DNA of 64,000 bases from Paenibacillus sp. GSMTC-2017. Its GTDB lineage: Bacteria > Bacillota > Bacilli > Paenibacillales > Paenibacillaceae. The first letter of the stretch is position 1, and each line of letters begins with the position of its first letter. Positions 45,619 to 54,696 of this stretch are shown piece after piece. The stretch covers positions 310,001 to 374,000 of the forward strand of contig NZ_JAECMT010000002.1 in the NCBI RefSeq assembly GCF_016019935.1, given 5' to 3'. The notes under the pieces were generated by a model. It saw only the letters and a program-made list of their open reading frames with translations. It was not told the origin of the DNA and searched no databases. Made by a program: the position numbers and the translations under genes.

Positions 45619-46602
45619 TCATCTACGATCTATCGGCTCACCCATTTCAGCAGAAAAAATGGCAACTTCCGATCCATCTTCTCGCCTAACTCTTATTGCT
45701 CCACTTTCTTCAAGTCCTACCGGTACACCTATCAGCTCGCCTTGCGGAGTATTGAGCATTACCGTTTTACCAATTGATACCGACAATGATTCCCACAGTG
45801 ACAAAATAGAACTAAAACCCTCTTGCTGGAATAGATCATAAAGTTGCTCCCATTCCTTCAAAAACTCGTTTATAATAACGGTTCTGTCAAAAGAATGTCC
45901 CCCAGCTATGCGTAGTGAAGTTGCTTTACTTAGCAATTCTTCAGGGTAATCAGATTCCGTTAAATTAACACTAATACCGATTCCAGCAATAATATATTTT
46001 AATCTTTCGTCTTCAGCAGCTGATTCTAACAAAATGCCGCTAATTTTTTTTCCATTTACGAGCAAATCGTTCGGCCACTTAATTCCGATTGGTAACGAAG
46101 TTATTCGCTTTAAACTTCTACAAAGCGCAACGGCCGTAAGCAATGTAAGCTGGGGTGCACAATGTATAGGTACCTCAGGGCGCATAATCATACTCATCCA
46201 AATGCCTTTACCTTGAGGAGAAACCCAACCTCTGCCCATACGGCCTCGACCACCTGTTTGCTTCTCTGCGATAACAAGAGTTCCTTCTGGGGCCCCTTCT
46301 TCAGCTAATGTTCGTGCTAAATCTTGTGTAGATTTTACTTCCTCAAAACAAACAAGCTGCTTTCCGAACCTAACAGTCGTTAACCTATCACGCAATTGTT
46401 CGCCTATAATTGGATCAGGTTCAACTAACAGACGATAACCAAGTTTAGTTGACGCTTCAAACTCATAACCAGCAGCCTCGAGCTTTTTAATATGTTTCCA
46501 TATCGCTGTCCTGCTCACATTCAACTTTTGGCTCATTAAAGCACCTGATACATATTGATCCCGATTTTGACGAAACACTTCTAACAACGTTTCAGAATTC
46601 AT
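45619..46602 (-). CDS. birA: Bifunctional biotin-protein ligase / biotin operon repressor
   Basis: BirA attaches biotin to acetyl-CoA carboxylase and, with its N-terminal helix-turn-helix, represses biotin genes. Length is 327 residues. The HTH (about 1-65) has LNVSRTAIWKHIKKLE. The ligase domain has TGGRGRMGRGWVSPQG (ATP/biotin loop) and KWPNDLLVNGKKISGILLE. The C-terminal SH3-like domain ends the protein. ATG 46602 has GAGGGA upstream and lies just after the cca stop. panB follows about 260 bases on, after its leader. Confidence 0.94.
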   Translation of the reverse strand: MNSETLLEVFRQNRDQYVSGALMSQKLNVSRTAIWKHIKKLEAAGYEFEASTKLGYRLLVEPDPIIGEQLRDRLTTVRFGKQLVCFEEVKSTQDLARTLAEEGAPEGTLVIAEKQTGGRGRMGRGWVSPQGKGIWMSMIMRPEVPIHCAPQLTLLTAVALCRSLKRITSLPIGIKWPNDLLVNGKKISGILLESAAEDERLKYIIAGIGISVNLTESDYPEELLSKATSLRIAGGHSFDRTVIINEFLKEWEQLYDLFQQEGFSSILSLWESLSVSIGKTVMLNTPQGELIGVPVGLEESGAIRVRREDGSEVAIFSAEMGEPIDRR

Positions 46603-46603
46603 T

Positions 46604-47893
46604 CTAATTTCCCTCTTCATTCCATAGTTTGGCTAACGCAGCGAGCTTGTCCGTTTCATTACACACTTCACCTGCTGCTGCAGACTCAAGCAATCGCTTT
46701 AACATCATGCTTAACCACGGTCCACCTTCACGGCCCAGTTGTCTCTGTAAATGAGAGCCATTTATTTTTAACTGTTTCATACTTTTAACTGGCATTTTTT
46801 CCATTTCTGTTTTCAGCAAATCAAGGACGTTTTCCGATATACTTACAGTTCCATGTTTCATTGCATGTGCAATTAGAAGCCATTTCGATGCCATACTTTC
46901 ACTATATGTTAAAACGACTTCTCTCCATCTCTTCATAAGCATGTTCTGTTCATTTATATTTGTTCGTACAATAGTATGTATTTTCATTATCGTATGGATC
47001 GTTTTCGTGCGATCACCTGACAAACGAAGTGCTGCCATTGTTGCTAAAGCATCTTTTTCCTCCCAGTTAAAAAAAACAAAAAGAGATGCCCAACGAAGAT
47101 CCAATTGTTCAATTTCTTGTAAAAAGTATAATGCTTCATTGTTAAACGTATTTTTCTGAACGTCCATCATTGATTGTTGCAACTCATAGGGTAATACAAG
47201 TGATTCCTTACAAAATAATAATAAACCACTGGCAGCTAGCCATCCTAGTGCACGATGCGGCTTCTCACTCTTGATCATTTTGTCGAGCTCTGCATGAACT
47301 CTCTCCATAGCGATATGTACAAGCAAACTACGATGCCGCTTAAGTGATCTCCAAGTAGAAAGTGCAGGTTTATAATGATATGCCCCCATAAATCGAACCG
47401 CACGAAGCATACGCAGTGCATCCTCTAGAAAACGCAAATCCGCATAACCTACACATCTAACAATTGAAGACATCATATCTTCGTGTCCTCCATAAGGATC
47501 ATGAAGCTCACCATTTGCTCGAATAGCCATCGCATTCATCGTAAAATCGCGCCTCAGCAGATCGTTATCCAGATCGCTTATAAATGAAACTTGTTTCGGC
47601 TTACGATGTGCTTCATATTGCGATTCTTCTCGGTATGTCGTAATTTCGTATGGTATACCTTTATCGATCACGGTAACCGTCCCATGTTGTAATCCTGTTG
47701 GAATTGTATGTGGGAAAATTTGCATCGTCTGCTCTGGGAGAGCAGACGATGCAATATCAATATCATTAATTGGCAAACCTAAGAGCATGTCTCTGACGGC
47801 TCCACCTACAAACACCGCCTCATAGCCATGCTCCTCAAGTTGTTTTATTACGGGCAATGCTGCCGTCATTGTTGCTGTCAGTTGAAACTTCAA
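46604..47893 (-). CDS. cca: CCA tRNA nucleotidyltransferase
   Basis: This enzyme adds or repairs the 3' CCA of tRNA. Length is 429 residues, class II type. The nucleotidyltransferase domain shows FVGGAVRDMLLG and DIDIASS, then TTYREESQYEAHRKP and DLLRRDFTMNAMAI. The nucleotide-selecting helix has EDALRMLRAVRF. The start is TTG 47893 with GGAGG 8 bases upstream, so no ATG is used. It precedes birA with two to four bases between coding ends and follows bshA. Confidence 0.94.
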   Translation of the reverse strand: MKFQLTATMTAALPVIKQLEEHGYEAVFVGGAVRDMLLGLPINDIDIASSALPEQTMQIFPHTIPTGLQHGTVTVIDKGIPYEITTYREESQYEAHRKPKQVSFISDLDNDLLRRDFTMNAMAIRANGELHDPYGGHEDMMSSIVRCVGYADLRFLEDALRMLRAVRFMGAYHYKPALSTWRSLKRHRSLLVHIAMERVHAELDKMIKSEKPHRALGWLAASGLLLFCKESLVLPYELQQSMMDVQKNTFNNEALYFLQEIEQLDLRWASLFVFFNWEEKDALATMAALRLSGDRTKTIHTIMKIHTIVRTNINEQNMLMKRWREVVLTYSESMASKWLLIAHAMKHGTVSISENVLDLLKTEMEKMPVKSMKQLKINGSHLQRQLGREGGPWLSMMLKRLLESAAAGEVCNETDKLAALAKLWNEEGN

Positions 47894-47945
47894 TGATGCA
47901 ACCTCCGTGTTAGATCAGTCTAGTAGTTGTAGTTCTGATCATCAG

Positions 47946-49106
47946 TTATTCACATACCAACTCTGGAATGTCAGCTTCAATACCAAGAACTCGGTAATAA
48001 ATCTTCTCATATTGAACTGTAATTAAATCATTACAGAATGTATTTCTTGCTCGATGAAGACAAGCTTGTCTGAACGACTCATGAAGCGCCTCATTAGTCA
48101 GTAATTTAATCGCATTTGCTGACATCTCTTCAACATCACCAATTGCCGATAAATAGCCTGTTTCCCCGTGTGTGACGAGTTCTGGAATACCGCCGGCATT
48201 AGATCCAATAGTCGGAACTCCACAAGCCATTGCTTCTAAGGCAACAAGTCCAAAACTTTCTTTTTCCGAAGGAAGAAGTAATATATCTGCTAATGAAATC
48301 ACTTGAGCCACATCTTCCTGTTTACCAAGGAAATGTACACGATCTTCTAACCCTAAACTTTTGATTCGATATTGCATTTTCGAAAGTTCAGGTCCTTCTC
48401 CAACTAATAACAACTTAGCGCGTACTTGCTTGGAAACTCGTTCGAAAATGTCAATAACGTCACATACACGCTTGACTGGTCTGAAGTTGGAAATATGCAT
48501 CAATATCTTTTCATCCGGCTCAGCAAAGTCAGCTCGAAGCGACTTAACTTCCCTCGGATAATAAACACGTTTATCAACGAAATTATAAGTCAGATCAATA
48601 GGTGTCATAATATCTAATAAATGTCTTGTTTCTTGAATTAAATCTTTGGAAACAGCCGTAACAGCATCACTTTTGTGTATGGCTAGACGAATGAGATCTT
48701 TTAACGATTCATCTTGCGCGAGCACCGTAATATCAGTACCATGCAACGTTGTCACTGTTTTAAGTCCATCACCGATCATTTCTTTAGCTAAGTATGCACA
48801 AACAGCATGCGGAACTGCGTAATGCACATGTAGCAAATCTAGCTTTTGCATCTTAGCAACTTGAGCCATCTTACTTGCTAACGACAAATCATAAGGTGGA
48901 TAACGGAATACGTAATAATCGTTAACTTCTACCTCATGGAAAAATATGTTTTTATGAAATTTCCCTAGTCGGAACGGAATGCTATGAGTTATAAAATGAA
49001 TTTCGTGCCCACGTTCAGCAAGCAATTTACCTAGCTCAGTAGCGACTACACCTGATCCTCCTAATGTCGGATAACAAGTGATACCTATTTTTAGTTTTTT
49101 TGTCAC
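47946..49106 (-). CDS. bshA: N-acetyl-alpha-D-glucosaminyl L-malate synthase (bacillithiol)
   Basis: BshA couples malate to UDP-GlcNAc, the first step of bacillithiol, the low-molecular-weight thiol of Bacillales. It is a GT4 glycosyltransferase of 386 residues. The N-terminal domain has ITCYPTLGGSGVVATELGK and FITHSIPFRL. The C-terminal donor domain has HISNFRPVKR, LLVGEGPE and SEKESFGLVALEAMACGVP. The start is GTG 49106 with GGAGG about 10 bases upstream; an earlier GTG (49124) is in the SD region. bshB1 lies upstream. Confidence 0.95.
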   Translation of the reverse strand: MTKKLKIGITCYPTLGGSGVVATELGKLLAERGHEIHFITHSIPFRLGKFHKNIFFHEVEVNDYYVFRYPPYDLSLASKMAQVAKMQKLDLLHVHYAVPHAVCAYLAKEMIGDGLKTVTTLHGTDITVLAQDESLKDLIRLAIHKSDAVTAVSKDLIQETRHLLDIMTPIDLTYNFVDKRVYYPREVKSLRADFAEPDEKILMHISNFRPVKRVCDVIDIFERVSKQVRAKLLLVGEGPELSKMQYRIKSLGLEDRVHFLGKQEDVAQVISLADILLLPSEKESFGLVALEAMACGVPTIGSNAGGIPELVTHGETGYLSAIGDVEEMSANAIKLLTNEALHESFRQACLHRARNTFCNDLITVQYEKIYYRVLGIEADIPELVCE

Positions 49107-49170
49107 TCTGGCTGCACCTCCCACTCAAGTGGTATCACTCTAGTATATTCTATGGAGCTTGTACTATTTG

Positions 49171-49863
49171 TTAAAATAATGAAACGTTATATGGACGTTT
49201 TATTGCAAAACCTTCTGCATATGCACAACCTCTACTGCCACCTAACAAAGAATCTCTTGATTCTACTCGCTCCAAATATCCGTTTGTTAGTGGAGTTGCA
49301 ACAGAATTGTTAGTTGCAAAGGGATCAAATTGCGAACGATATGCTCTAAGTGCTTCTTGTTTAGTCGCATACACCTCACTAATATCTACAGTTAAATTAA
49401 CCGCCTCTACATCATTTATGTAATAGTAGATCAATTGTTCTACATTCACAACGGGAATATTAGGCATATAATTACGTAGCTTTGCGTTAAATACAGCTTC
49501 TTCAATCAATTTACTCGTCTGGACATGGTCCGGGTGCCGATCGACCCAATAGGGAGCGAATACGATTCGAGGACGTAACCGACGTATTTCTTCTACGATT
49601 ACTTCAATCGTCTCTCGACTGTGGACTAATCCACGATCAGGTAGCCCCAAATTAGATCTGGAGGAAAGACCAAGCACCGTGGACGCATGAGCAGCTTCTT
49701 GCTGCCTTAGCTCCACGGTGCCATTAGAAGACATCTCTGCAAACGTTAAATCACAAACTCCTACTCGATAGCCTTCTTTTACATGTTTAGCGATCGTGCC
49801 GCCCATACCGATTTCTGCGTCATCCGCATGGGCACCGAACACAAGAATATCTAGTGGTTCCAT
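49171..49863 (-). CDS. bshB1: Bacillithiol biosynthesis deacetylase BshB1
   Basis: BshB1 removes the acetyl group from GlcNAc-malate in bacillithiol synthesis. It is a zinc LmbE-like protein of 230 residues. Motifs are FGAHADDAEIGMGG (Zn/Asp-Asp motif), LGLPDRGL and HPDHVQTSKL. The ATG overlaps the mgsA stop (TAATG). The run mgsA-bshB1-bshA agrees with the B. subtilis order. Confidence 0.94.
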   Translation of the reverse strand: MEPLDILVFGAHADDAEIGMGGTIAKHVKEGYRVGVCDLTFAEMSSNGTVELRQQEAAHASTVLGLSSRSNLGLPDRGLVHSRETIEVIVEEIRRLRPRIVFAPYWVDRHPDHVQTSKLIEEAVFNAKLRNYMPNIPVVNVEQLIYYYINDVEAVNLTVDISEVYATKQEALRAYRSQFDPFATNNSVATPLTNGYLERVESRDSLLGGSRGCAYAEGFAIKRPYNVSLF

Positions 49864-50285
49864 TATTCCAACGCTCCTGGCTTATATTTATGGACAAGCT
49901 CTCTCCATGCAAAATCCCCGCGTTCAACTGCTTTCACAAGTACCTCAGCTGTTGCAATATTTGTTGCTACAGGTATGCCTTGTACATCACAGAGACGTAA
50001 CAATGCAATAATATCTGGTTCATGCGGTTGTGCCATTAAAGGATCTCGCATGAAAATGATTAGATCCATCACATTTTCCGCTACTAACGCGCCAATTTGT
50101 TGGTCTCCACCAAGTGGACCTGACATAAACCGATGTATGGATAGGCTTGTCTGCTCCATTATTCTTGTCCCAGTCGTACCTGTAGAAAATAAAGTATGAG
50201 GTATAAATACATGTTCGTAAGCTATAACAAAATTAACTAACTCATCTTTTTTACGGTCATGTGCGATAAATGCAATGTTCAACAT
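49863..50285 (-). CDS. mgsA: Methylglyoxal synthase
   Basis: MgsA converts dihydroxyacetone phosphate to methylglyoxal as an overflow route. Length is 140 residues. Signatures are [17 protein letters not shown] at the N-terminus, TGTTGTR (phosphate loop), [12 protein letters not shown] and [11 protein letters not shown] 50285 has GAGGGG upstream. Adjacent bacillithiol genes make sense because methylglyoxal is a bacillithiol-linked electrophile (family knowledge). dapB is 40 bases upstream. Confidence 0.95.
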   Translation of the reverse strand: MLNIAFIAHDRKKDELVNFVIAYEHVFIPHTLFSTGTTGTRIMEQTSLSIHRFMSGPLGGDQQIGALVAENVMDLIIFMRDPLMAQPHEPDIIALLRLCDVQGIPVATNIATAEVLVKAVERGDFAWRELVHKYKPGALE

Positions 50286-50324
50286 GTCGTTCCCCTCTTC
50301 TGCTGTCTGATTAGGAAGCCTGTG

Positions 50325-51131
50325 CTAATCCATGATATGTTCAAAGCCATATACTAATCCAGTATACGTCATTACCTTCTTAACAGCTACATTGACGCCC
50401 GGCATGTATCCAGCTCGATCATAAGAATCATGACGTATCTTTAAAGTTTGCCCGTAACCACCAAATACTACCTCCTGCTGTGCAAAAACACCTGGAAGTC
50501 TTACGCTATGTATACGGAAACCATTATAATATCCGCCTCTTGCACCTTCAATAATTTCTTCTTCTTTCGGATTACCTTGTCTTAGCTCTTGACGTGCTTG
50601 TGAAATAAGCTCAGCTGTTTTAATTGAAGTACCCGATGGTGCGTCAAGCTTTTGATCTCCATGATATTCTATAATCTCTACATTAGGCATATATTTGGAT
50701 GCTTCTGCAGCAAACTTCATCATTAGTATTGCACCAATCGAAAAGTTTGGAGCAATTAAACCACCGATTCCTTTTTCTTTACAAAGCTCGTCCAGTTCTT
50801 CGATCTGCTCAGGTGTAAACCCCGTTGTCCCAATAATCGGACGAACACCATATTCAATAGAGGTTCTTGTGTTGCTGTACGCAGCTTGAGGGACAGTAAA
50901 ATCAACGAGTACATCAGCTTTAGTTCCGTTTAGCGCTTCTTCAAGCGTAGAACTAACAATGACACCCGTATTCGATTTACCAGCAAAAATTCCAGCGTCT
51001 ACTGGACCGGACGAAGGATTAACTGCAGCAACAAGTTGCAGCGATTCATCCTCTAGCACCATCTTCACAACTTCTCTTCCCATTCTTCCGCCTGCGCCTG
51101 TTATTGCTACTCTAATAGGTTGTGTCGACAT
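50325..51131 (-). CDS. dapB: 4-hydroxy-tetrahydrodipicolinate reductase
   Basis: DapB produces tetrahydrodipicolinate for lysine, diaminopimelate and spore dipicolinate. It has 268 residues. The N-terminal motif is ITGAGGRMGREVVK. Further blocks are FTVPQAAYSN, GTTGFTPEQ, EIIEYHGDQKLDAPSGTSIKTA (catalytic His and Lys, in shorter pieces) and the C-terminal GYYNGFRIHSVRLPG. ATG 51131 has AAGGTG 6 bases upstream. The TPR gene precedes it by 16 bases. Confidence 0.96.
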   Translation of the reverse strand: MSTQPIRVAITGAGGRMGREVVKMVLEDESLQLVAAVNPSSGPVDAGIFAGKSNTGVIVSSTLEEALNGTKADVLVDFTVPQAAYSNTRTSIEYGVRPIIGTTGFTPEQIEELDELCKEKGIGGLIAPNFSIGAILMMKFAAEASKYMPNVEIIEYHGDQKLDAPSGTSIKTAELISQARQELRQGNPKEEEIIEGARGGYYNGFRIHSVRLPGVFAQQEVVFGGYGQTLKIRHDSYDRAGYMPGVNVAVKKVMTYTGLVYGFEHIMD

Positions 51132-51147
51132 GATTATCACCTTATCC

Positions 51148-51681
51148 TTATTTTCTTCTTGTCGTTGTTCGAATACGTTCCATTCTCCGCTTTCGACTAA
51201 TATCCGCAAATAATCTGCGGGCAGTCGAATGCTGTGGATCAAGTCTTAACGCTTCGCGCGCATGTTCGATTGCCTCATCAAGCAGACCATCAGTAGAACA
51301 TACGAGAGCAAGCGTATAAAATGCGTCAAAACATAATGGATCTAGCATAACCGCAAACCGCAAACGTTCAGCTGCAAGTGATAAATTAGGCGGCGTATCG
51401 TTTAGCAAGCCATTGACTTCTGCAACAATTAACTTTGCTTGTATAACACCTGAGTGAAATCGAAATTCTTCGTTGTCTGGTTCCAACTTCTCTGCAACAT
51501 CGCTATATATTTTAGCTTTAGACCATTTACCGCTTCTCGCGCATGAGACAGCACATTTATGATAATAGCTTGCATTTTCTGGTTCCAGTTCAATTGCTTT
51601 TTCAAACCAAATAATCGCACCTTCAAAATCGCTATGAAAAATAAGTTCATATGCTTTTCTAATACAACTTTCCCCATCCAT
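51148..51681 (-). CDS. Small TPR protein
   Basis: This protein has 177 residues with four TPR-like units across its length: IRKAYELIFHSDFEGAIIWF, ASYYHKCAVSCARSGKWSKA, LAAERLRFAVMLDPLCFDAF and YTLALVCSTDGLLDEAIEHA. It ends with a basic tail (KRRMERIRTTTRRK). No signal peptide or enzyme motif is seen. It lies between the mazG and dapB genes, which are neighbours in B. subtilis, so it may be an insertion in this lineage. ATG 51681 follows AAGGAGG. Confidence 0.75.
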   Translation of the reverse strand: MDGESCIRKAYELIFHSDFEGAIIWFEKAIELEPENASYYHKCAVSCARSGKWSKAKIYSDVAEKLEPDNEEFRFHSGVIQAKLIVAEVNGLLNDTPPNLSLAAERLRFAVMLDPLCFDAFYTLALVCSTDGLLDEAIEHAREALRLDPQHSTARRLFADISRKRRMERIRTTTRRK

Positions 51682-51737
51682 ATGTGCCCATCCTCCTTGT
51701 ACAGGGGTTCATGGTACAGCATATGTAGGGAGCTTGC

Positions 51738-52073
51738 TTACAGTTCTTCGTTTTTCTTCGTCCACCGATTTGCATCACGCGTATTAAACTTATGCATTAC
51801 TTTATTATGGGCCTCAGTTAAATCAATTTGAAGAGAATTTGCAAAGCAAGATAATATAAACAAAATATCGCCAAGCTCCATCTCAACAGTGTTTTCTGCC
51901 TCATCGGATTTTTTTGGTTTTTCGCCGTAATAATGATTAACTTCACGAGCTAGTTCACCAACTTCTTCAGTCATTCTAGCCATAAGCGCCAGTGGACTGA
52001 AGTAACCTTCTTTAAACTGCGATATGTAGTCGTCAACTTCGCGTTGTATATCTGACAATGATTTATCTGACAT
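51738..52073 (-). CDS. MazG-like nucleotide pyrophosphohydrolase (YpjD-like)
   Basis: This all-alpha NTP pyrophosphatase has 111 residues and probably cleans abnormal nucleotides. The Mg-binding pattern is RMTEEVGELAREVN and, further on, VEMELGDILFILSC. It matches B. subtilis YpjD in size and position upstream of dapB. ATG 52073 has GGGAG upstream, and that SD forms part of an inverted repeat (separate entry). Confidence 0.85.
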   Translation of the reverse strand: MSDKSLSDIQREVDDYISQFKEGYFSPLALMARMTEEVGELAREVNHYYGEKPKKSDEAENTVEMELGDILFILSCFANSLQIDLTEAHNKVMHKFNTRDANRWTKKNEEL

Positions 52074-52079
52074 TCAATA

Positions 52080-52127
52080 AGCTCCCTTTCTATCATTAAC
52101 CTTACAACTATGTTACCGCAAGGAGCT
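52080..52127 (-). promoter_or_regulatory. Inverted repeat covering the mazG ribosome-binding site
   Basis: AGCTCC-C-TT (52080-52088) and AAGGAGCT (52120-52127) form an 8-bp stem with one bulge and a 31-base loop. One arm contains the GGGAG SD of the mazG-like gene. A similar layout occurs at purT. This may be chance or a translational control element. Confidence 0.3.
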
Positions 52128-52165
52128 CTTCAAAATCAATATTTTTCACTTTCAAGAAGTAAGTA

Positions 52166-53044
52166 TTATTTTAGCGATTTTACACCATATGGGTGTTGTT
52201 TATACTTCCTCCAGCCTGTCCAAGTTAGAACAGCGGAAATAATTGCTCCAATAAAAAATATCCATTTTAATGGACTAGGTCTGTATGGTATCGCAATTAC
52301 TGGATTTGCTGAAGCCTCTTCATAAGATTGGAATATTCCATTGATCGCAATGTCAATTCCTTCAATAGATTGTTCAATCTTTTTATCGGCTTCACTATCA
52401 TATTTTGACGACTTCCGTGCTTCTAATAAACGATTTATGTATCCAATTCTTTCTTCTAGTTCATTCATTCTAATTGAATCTCCTGCAAGCAAGGCAGCAG
52501 GTTCGATCCTATCGGCATGTAAAGACACACTTTTCATCACCGCCTTGGCAGCAATAATATTGTTGCTCGACCCTCTTTTCCATGCTTGGTGAACAGATGC
52601 CATGTCTTCGACTAACAAGCTCTCATATTGCAACCACAAACCACGTTTCCCATTTATAAGTGCGTCTGTTCCTAATCGAATACGTACAGCATTTTCTATC
52701 CATTGAGAATTCTTTACACCATTAGAAAGCGCAGTTTCAATGGTATTCGCATCATTAGTCAATGCCAACCATCCACCTGACTCTCCATAGATTTTAAGCA
52801 TATCGTTATCCAAATACTTCTGCAATTTTTGCAACTCGGCAAAAGCCACTTGTCGATTATTTTGATAAGCAGCATTATATAATGCTGTAGCCGTTTCATC
52901 TAAACGGTACAGCTCCTGATATGGACTATCGGAAAACATATAGATTAAACTTCCTTCAGGGCTCGCGCTGCCCCATACAGCTCCAGCAGTTCCAAACGTC
53001 ATGAAAAGACAGATGACGAAAGGAATAATAACTCGCGATTTCAT
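52166..53044 (-). CDS. ypjB: Sporulation protein YpjB-like
   Basis: This protein of 292 residues has a signal peptide or anchor (about 1-24, IIPFVICLFMTFGTAGAVWG), a long helical extracytoplasmic part and a C-terminal membrane helix (about 265-283, LKWIFFIGAIISAVLTW). It matches the YpjB (SpoYpjB) family in layout and in its place next to ypjA and qcrC. The family role is unknown beyond an effect on sporulation. ATG 53044 follows GGGGGG; a longer frame to 53152 overlaps ypjA. Confidence 0.75.
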   Translation of the reverse strand: MKSRVIIPFVICLFMTFGTAGAVWGSASPEGSLIYMFSDSPYQELYRLDETATALYNAAYQNNRQVAFAELQKLQKYLDNDMLKIYGESGGWLALTNDANTIETALSNGVKNSQWIENAVRIRLGTDALINGKRGLWLQYESLLVEDMASVHQAWKRGSSNNIIAAKAVMKSVSLHADRIEPAALLAGDSIRMNELEERIGYINRLLEARKSSKYDSEADKKIEQSIEGIDIAINGIFQSYEEASANPVIAIPYRPSPLKWIFFIGAIISAVLTWTGWRKYKQHPYGVKSLK

Positions 53045-53066
53045 GGACATCCCCCCATAGGACAAT

Positions 53067-53741
53067 CTATGAAGGAAGGTTTGTTGATATACCATTATTG
53101 GATATGTCATCTTTTTTATTTCTGAACCGCATAACGATAAAAGCTGCAGCAAAGCTTAAAAGCGATAAATTATAGGTAAACCACTTAATCGGAGTAATAT
53201 CGTCTTCTAGTTCACTTGACAGTCCAGGATACACATCAAATGTGTAATCTACTGTGTCATTAATGATCAGGACAGTTAGAGCAACAGTTAGTGCAGCTGT
53301 TCCAGCCTTCATGAATCGGAAGTACAGCAACGCCTCAAAAGCCATACCGAGATGTGAAATGATGAGCATATAATGCGTCCAATTCAGTACATCACCCTGT
53401 GCAGCACCTATAACGATCATGGCTACTGCCCAAATACCATATTTCACTGAGCAAACAACTGCCAATGCTTCTATAATAACTCTTGCATTTTCAGCAATCT
53501 TTGATGGTTTTTTTAAAGGAAACAATAGATACAATACCGCTGCCGAAAAAAATAAACTCGAAGTTGGAGAATCAGGAACAAAAGGTATCATCCATCCTGG
53601 TTTATTAGCTACTGTCCAAACAAGTTGACTTTCGTACCACATATATCCGTAGATCGTGCCTGCAAAGTTAACGATAAACAGTAACCACAAAAATGTACGG
53701 TTAAGTAGGAAACTGCGACTCCAGAAAAAAGAAGGATTCAT
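53067..53741 (-). CDS. ypjA: DUF1405 integral membrane protein (YpjA-like)
   Basis: This protein of 224 residues has about six or seven transmembrane helices (first at about 10-30, LNRTFLWLLFIVNFAGTIYG split around charged residues). It includes SLFFSAAVLYLLFPLKKPSK and a HLGMAFEALLYFRFMK segment. DUF1405 has no known function. It follows qcrC in B. subtilis and here. ATG 53741 follows AGGAAGAG. A terminator separates it from qcrC. Confidence 0.85.
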   Translation of the reverse strand: MNPSFFWSRSFLLNRTFLWLLFIVNFAGTIYGYMWYESQLVWTVANKPGWMIPFVPDSPTSSLFFSAAVLYLLFPLKKPSKIAENARVIIEALAVVCSVKYGIWAVAMIVIGAAQGDVLNWTHYMLIISHLGMAFEALLYFRFMKAGTAALTVALTVLIINDTVDYTFDVYPGLSSELEDDITPIKWFTYNLSLLSFAAAFIVMRFRNKKDDISNNGISTNLPS

Positions 53742-53757
53742 TAGCTCTTCCTTTCAA

Positions 53758-53793
53758 AAAAAACCTGACCGTATAATACGATCAGGTTTTTAT
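53758..53793 (-). terminator. Rho-independent terminator after qcrABC
   Basis: AAAAACCTGA-CGTAT pairs with ATACG-TCAGGTTTTT, followed by T on the minus strand (eight in a row). It lies 24 bases after the qcrC stop and could act in both directions. Confidence 0.9.
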
Positions 53794-53816
53794 CTAATTA
53801 TTGTATACAGAAACGA

Positions 53817-54677
53817 CTACTGCGTTTGTTTCGTTAGCCAAGTAGCTAATTGATCAATCTCTTCAGTAGAAAGCTTGCTGCCATACTCTGGCATAGCTCC
53901 GTCACCACGACCATTCGTAATCGTAGTAACAATTTCTTCTTTAGACAAACGGCTACCAACACCTAGTAGTGCTGGTCCGCCTCCTCCACTCAAATCAGTT
54001 GCATGGCAACCCATACATTGAGATTTAACCGTTTCCATGATTGGATCGTTTGGCTCAATGATTGCTGCAACTGGCTTTTTCTTAAGTGGGTTAGGACGTT
54101 CTTCACCTTTTTCGTGAGCTTCCCGAGCTTTTTCTTCACGAACGTGATGCTCAGGAGTTTGTCCATTCTTCTCAAGCATATGTTGGTAATGATCCCATGA
54201 TACAACTGTCAAGTATACACATGCTGCAAGCGAAAGGAACATAAGAGAAGAAGCAATTGGACGACGGTAGAAACGACGCTCTTTACCTGTATCAAGGAAA
54301 GGAGCTAGTAGCAATCCGCCGAACATAATACTTGGTATACCTATCGTTCCGAGTAGGATGTACTCCTGTGAAACGTATGGATATTTCAAAAATTGATACA
54401 AGAACAAGAAGTACCAGTCTGGCATCGGAATAAAAGCCGCATTCGTCGGGTCAGCAGGATAACCAAGCGGTGCTGGTTCTGCAATTACCCAAACTAGGAA
54501 GCCGACAAGCACTACGCAGCCGACCATCCATTCCTTAAGCAAAAAGTTAGGAATAAAGGCTTCCGATTTTCCCGGAAATGATGTATAGTCTGGCGGTATT
54601 TGAACACCCAAGCCTTTTTTGACACGAGTATCGCCGACATAAACCACTTTCTCGTTCGATTTGTGACCATGAGCCAT
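53817..54677 (-). CDS. qcrC: Menaquinol:cytochrome c reductase cytochrome b/c subunit
   Basis: QcrC joins a b6f-subunit-IV-like membrane part to a C-terminal cytochrome c. Length is 286 residues. At least three membrane helices occur in the first 185 residues, with the PEWFF-like quinone site as PDWYFLFLYQFLKYP. The C-terminal heme site is CMGCHATD (CxxCH, about 225), with Met ligand in GAMPEYG. The linker has a charged EKAREAHEKGEERP repeat. ATG 54677 follows GGGAGGG. It is third in the qcrABC operon. Confidence 0.94.
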   Translation of the reverse strand: MAHGHKSNEKVVYVGDTRVKKGLGVQIPPDYTSFPGKSEAFIPNFLLKEWMVGCVVLVGFLVWVIAEPAPLGYPADPTNAAFIPMPDWYFLFLYQFLKYPYVSQEYILLGTIGIPSIMFGGLLLAPFLDTGKERRFYRRPIASSLMFLSLAACVYLTVVSWDHYQHMLEKNGQTPEHHVREEKAREAHEKGEERPNPLKKKPVAAIIEPNDPIMETVKSQCMGCHATDLSGGGGPALLGVGSRLSKEEIVTTITNGRGDGAMPEYGSKLSTEEIDQLATWLTKQTQ

Positions 54678-54696
54678 CTAAGAGCCCTCCCTTCGC

